Shown: positions 41,979 through 44,791 of the stretch, one piece after another | Position numbering within the stretch: position 1 is the first letter of the stretch | Layout: the number at the start of each line of letters is the position of its first letter | NCBI GenBank assembly: GCA_004558955.1 | Contig: SFZC01000002.1 | Coordinates: 1-44,791 of the forward strand | Origin: a bacterium | GTDB taxonomy: Bacteria; Cyanobacteriota; Vampirovibrionia; Gastranaerophilales; Gastranaerophilaceae | Length of the DNA stretch: 44,791 nucleotides | Direction of reading: 5' to 3' | The notes under the pieces: generated by a model | Database searches by the model: none | What the model saw: only the letters and a program-made list of their open reading frames with translations | Told to the model about the DNA's origin: nothing | Program-made: the position numbers and the translations under genes

Positions 41979-42434
41979 TCATTTTCCTAAAAGTTCATCA
42001 AAAAAGGACTTTAACAAACAGATTTTTTCGCTCCCGATAGCCGTAAAAGAAACAGTTTTATTTTGCAATTTCAAATAAAAAACAGCCTCATTAAACACCA
42101 CCATTTTTGAAGAGATAAAAAACACTACTTTAGGCTTTTTTTTCTCAACTCTATAATCCAACAATTGAGCAAATTCCACGTTTTGCCCATTTATAATAAT
42201 TGAATTATCTAAAATTTTTATAATATCTTTTTTCAAAATCTTTTTGATTATCCAAAACCGAGGGAAATAAATTCCCGAAAAAATAAACAAACTCAAAACC
42301 GTTGTCAAAACAGAAAACCTGTGCAACAAAAACATATAAGCAATAAAAAACACCACAAGAAAATAAAACCCGAGAACTCCAAGTATTATCAAGGTTGAAT
42401 TTTCTTCTGCATTTTTAAATTTGTTATCTTCCAC
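41979..42434 (-). CDS. Hypothetical membrane protein with two transmembrane helices, 151 residues
   Basis: Residues ~14-38 and ~43-62 form a hydrophobic hairpin (LIILGVLGFYFLVVFFIAY and VLTTVLSLFIFSGIYF), followed by a ~90-residue soluble domain rich in alternating hydrophobic residues (IIKILDNSIIINGQ), which looks like a PH-type beta domain. This resembles small bacterial PH-domain membrane proteins in layout; exact family not recognised. It follows the next unknown gene upstream on the minus strand by 17 bases. The start has no clear ribosome site. Confidence 0.6.
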   Translation of the reverse strand: MEDNKFKNAEENSTLIILGVLGFYFLVVFFIAYMFLLHRFSVLTTVLSLFIFSGIYFPRFWIIKKILKKDIIKILDNSIIINGQNVEFAQLLDYRVEKKKPKVVFFISSKMVVFNEAVFYLKLQNKTVSFTAIGSEKICLLKSFFDELLGK

Positions 42435-42451
42435 TCACACTTCCTAAAAAT

Positions 42452-42805
42452 TTACTCGGAAACATCTTTAACCTCGTACTTATCCATCAATTTGTTTCGT
42501 TTTTCTTTAGAGATAATAGCACCAACACAAAGCCCTGACAAGGCTCCCGCTATTACACCGAGAGGTTTCCAAATTTTCTTTTCCGATTTTACACCAAAAA
42601 TTCCGCCAAGTATTGCCAAACCGCCAACAAGCACAGCAGTTAATTTCTTCAAAGAAGAAGATTGTTTATTGTATTTTGTAACAAATTCGTCAGCATTTGC
42701 AGTTTTTATCTGATAACTCGGCATATATACAGCTCTAGTGTTATCCTTCCTAAAATCCAAGCGAACACGCTTATTATCTATATTTGAACCAATTTCTAAT
42801 CTCAT
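42452..42805 (-). CDS. Hypothetical protein with glycine-rich membrane hairpin, 117 residues
   Basis: A polar 50-residue N-terminus precedes two hydrophobic segments, AVLVGGLAILGGIFGVK and GVIAGALSGLCVGAIIS, both with small residues, connected by a short basic loop, then a charged tail ending KYEVKDVSE. The layout suggests a membrane-inserted helical hairpin, like the tail-anchored or TM-anchored unknown proteins elsewhere in the window. Family unrecognised. It appears co-transcribed with the downstream gene and lies 40 bases after murJ on the same strand. Confidence 0.55.
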   Translation of the reverse strand: MRLEIGSNIDNKRVRLDFRKDNTRAVYMPSYQIKTANADEFVTKYNKQSSSLKKLTAVLVGGLAILGGIFGVKSEKKIWKPLGVIAGALSGLCVGAIISKEKRNKLMDKYEVKDVSE

Positions 42806-42845
42806 AATGCTAACTTAACTATTCTTATGAAATTTTAAAACTACC

Positions 42846-44462
42846 CTATTTTCTCAAAAATTTTGCCGACAATCTATTATACAATTCTCCTGCATATTCC
42901 ATTTTGAAAAGCAAATTTAAAGGAATATAAACCGCCAAACAAATAAATCCGATAGCAGATATTTTTAAAATTTCAAACGGAACTTTTACACTGATATGTA
43001 CAAACTTGTCAAATTCAACCGCACATAACCAACATATTCCAAGAGTAATAATACCCGATACTGTCATTTTTAACAAGTTTAAGAACAAGGATTTATAATC
43101 CATTTTCATTTTCTTTGTAATAAAAATACCCAAAACCACAGCATTGAATAAGGTTACAAACGAAGTTGAAAGCGTAATTCCGCCAATACCAAAGTGCATT
43201 TTAGAAATCAAAATCCAGTTTAGTAAAAGTTTCAAAATTATTGAAGAAAACGCTACCAAAAACGGAGTTTTTGAGTCATTAAACGAATAATAAACTCTTG
43301 TTATGGAATCTCTAAACACATAAGGAATGATTGAAACAGACAAGAACCACAAGGCCTCGGTCACCATAAATGACGCATTTTCATCAAATACACCATGTTC
43401 AAACACAAGTCTTACAACGTCTAACCCGACAACCAAAATCCCGATGATAATAGGAATTGCTCCAAAGAACAAAACCCCGACACCTTTATTAAAATAGTTT
43501 TTAATACCTTCAAAATCGTTATCCGCTACAAGTTTTGCAAAAATCGGAAACAACGGAACCAAAAACGCAGTAACCAAAATTCCGACAGGGAATTGAAAAA
43601 CTCTGTTTGCATACCCAATCGCTGTCCAAGCACCTTCCGAAATAGAAGAGGTAAAGAACATATCTACATAAATATGAATTTGTCCTACAGTCGAACTCAA
43701 CACCGCAGGAAACAACAATTCGCAAATCTCGTTGAAATGTTGATTATTGCGAAATTCAAAAACAGGTTTCAAACGATATCCGAGCTTTCTCACGTTCGGA
43801 TACTGAATTATCCACTGCAAAACAGCACCAATCGTGGTTGCCCACGCCAAAGCATACCCTTTATTGTCATTCGACACAAGCATTACCAAAATAATTATCG
43901 ATAAACTCATAATTATCGGTGACAAATTCGGGAGCATAAATTGTTTATAAATAATCAACAAACCGTAATAAATTCCGACAATTCCGCCAATCAAAAGCAA
44001 CGGAGTCATTATTCGCAAATGTTCTGCCGCCAACGCAATCATTTGCTGAGAATCACCCGAAATTATCAAACCCATAATTTGTTTAGGGAAAATAAACATT
44101 ATAACGGAAAGCACCACAAAAAAGATAATTGTAGCGTTCATAAAAGTTGAATAAAGACGATTAACTTCTTCACTCGGTTTGTCGTTAATATTCGGGATTA
44201 ACTTTGAAAATATCGCCACTGTTGCACTGTGAAAAGGTCCGCCAACTCCGCCCAACAAAATCAAAGACAACGATAAAATCTGATAAGCATAGTAATAAGC
44301 ATCAGATACCATTGAAGCACCGTAATAATTTGCGATAATAATATCTCTTACAAAACCTATCAACTTACTGACGATTGTAACCACAGCAATTAACCACGCA
44401 GCCTTCAAGACGCTTGGTGTTTTTGTTTCTTTTATAACGTTATTATTTTCCATTCTTCTCAA
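42846..44462 (-). CDS. murJ: Lipid II flippase MurJ (MviN)
   Basis: MurJ flips lipid II across the inner membrane for peptidoglycan synthesis. The protein (538 residues from ATG 44462, or 535 from ATG 44453) has about 14 membrane helices and the family sequences ITIVSKLIGFVRDIIIANYYG-like start (VSKLIGFVRDIIIANYYGAS), then LRIMTPLLLIGGIVGIYYGLL, GYANRVFQFPVGIL and the RVYYSFNDSKTPFLVAFSS segment. The start overlaps the end of the upstream gene by 20 or 11 bases (ATGGAAAATAA), indicating translational coupling. Confidence 0.92.
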   Translation of the reverse strand: MRRMENNNVIKETKTPSVLKAAWLIAVVTIVSKLIGFVRDIIIANYYGASMVSDAYYYAYQILSLSLILLGGVGGPFHSATVAIFSKLIPNINDKPSEEVNRLYSTFMNATIIFFVVLSVIMFIFPKQIMGLIISGDSQQMIALAAEHLRIMTPLLLIGGIVGIYYGLLIIYKQFMLPNLSPIIMSLSIIILVMLVSNDNKGYALAWATTIGAVLQWIIQYPNVRKLGYRLKPVFEFRNNQHFNEICELLFPAVLSSTVGQIHIYVDMFFTSSISEGAWTAIGYANRVFQFPVGILVTAFLVPLFPIFAKLVADNDFEGIKNYFNKGVGVLFFGAIPIIIGILVVGLDVVRLVFEHGVFDENASFMVTEALWFLSVSIIPYVFRDSITRVYYSFNDSKTPFLVAFSSIILKLLLNWILISKMHFGIGGITLSTSFVTLFNAVVLGIFITKKMKMDYKSLFLNLLKMTVSGIITLGICWLCAVEFDKFVHISVKVPFEILKISAIGFICLAVYIPLNLLFKMEYAGELYNRLSAKFLRK

Positions 44463-44791
44463 CCAATTCTATGTACATTCTCAATCCCTTGTTCTGCCCC
44501 AGTGAAATCGGGTACTTAAATTCAACGGTATTTAAACCGTTATGTAAAAAATTCGACAAATCTAACACATTATATCTGTCAGACGTATCAAACGTAACTT
44601 TTTCATCAACTCCGTTAACCGAAATATCAATATAAGAAACCTTGTATTTATTATCAATTACAAGTGAAACCTTCCCTTCAGGTGCAAAAAATGTCTGTGA
44701 GTAATATTTTTGTGTAGAATTACCCGACAAAATAAACGGTTCTGTCGCAAGGGTAATCCCCGAGTAATAGTGTTTCACTTGTAATTGATAA
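44443..44791 (-). CDS. C-terminal part of an unknown protein, 5' end outside window
   Basis: The reading frame is open through the window edge, so the start is beyond it. The visible ~115 residues (YQLQVKHYYSGITLATEPFI and onward) look beta-rich, with SYIDISVNGVDEKVTFDTSD and NTVEFKYPISLGQNKGLRMYIELVEKNGK, reminiscent of a carbohydrate-binding or jellyroll domain of a secreted or lipoprotein. The last codons overlap murJ. Family cannot be named from this fragment. Confidence 0.6.
   Translation of the reverse strand, partial: YQLQVKHYYSGITLATEPFILSGNSTQKYYSQTFFAPEGKVSLVIDNKYKVSYIDISVNGVDEKVTFDTSDRYNVLDLSNFLHNGLNTVEFKYPISLGQNKGLRMYIELVEKNGK

Overview
The window looks like chromosomal DNA of a low-GC, Gram-negative, non-photosynthetic relative of cyanobacteria, most likely Gastranaerophilales (Vampirovibrionia/'Melainabacteria'). 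The sequence shows AT-rich DNA, an outer-membrane set (LptD-like protein, LpxI, LpxB), a prepilin-like protein, a calpain-like protein and several small membrane proteins that match no family I know. The lineage is an inference from this combination, not from a marker gene.

Layout. 1-3986 (minus): a likely four-gene operon of two tandem ArsP_2-type permeases, a TPR glycosyltransferase and a cut-off zinc alcohol dehydrogenase. 4114-8759 (plus): alr, a shortened lpd-like gene, an oligopeptide ABC ATPase, an unknown gene and smpB. 8760-22800: an accessory region rich in repeats. It holds ten GTAG-led hairpins (REP-like), one REP-associated tyrosine transposase (RAYT), two copies of a long palindromic MITE-like element, three copies of another AT-rich repeat, an IS3 fragment, a gene remnant, a 1059-residue EF-hand/calpain-like protein, and a tight operon of DEAD/DEAH helicase, J-domain protein and PspA/Vipp1-like protein. 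22801-26985: tRNA-Ser(CGA), an HExxH membrane protein, an XRE regulator divergent from a prepilin-like gene, an ECF sigma/anti-sigma/CpxP-like cluster and a 36-residue membrane protein. 26999-33071 (plus): an envelope cluster of M23 peptidase, lptD-like gene, class II aldolase, lpxI and lpxB. 33148-44791: an unknown membrane protein, dGTPase-like gene, xer recombinase, bioD-like gene, FliA-type sigma factor, OmpA/MotB-like protein, M16-like protein without zinc motif, yifB/comM, two small membrane proteins, murJ and a cut-off gene.

How genes work together. The envelope cluster links peptidoglycan hydrolysis with lipid A synthesis and LPS export. The sigma/anti-sigma/CpxP-like group resembles an envelope- or metal-stress circuit. 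The helicase-J-PspA operon joins nucleic-acid remodelling, chaperone recruitment and membrane repair in one transcript, and sits in the mobile region; it is my best candidate for an undescribed system, possibly defensive.

A recurrent regulatory theme is a -10 box (often with TGn in front) ending exactly six bases before the ATG, with no Shine-Dalgarno. This predicts leaderless mRNAs for smpB, yifB, bioD-like, the helicase and others. Genes inside operons usually carry clear AAGGA-type ribosome sites. Classical hairpin-plus-T-run terminators are scarce.
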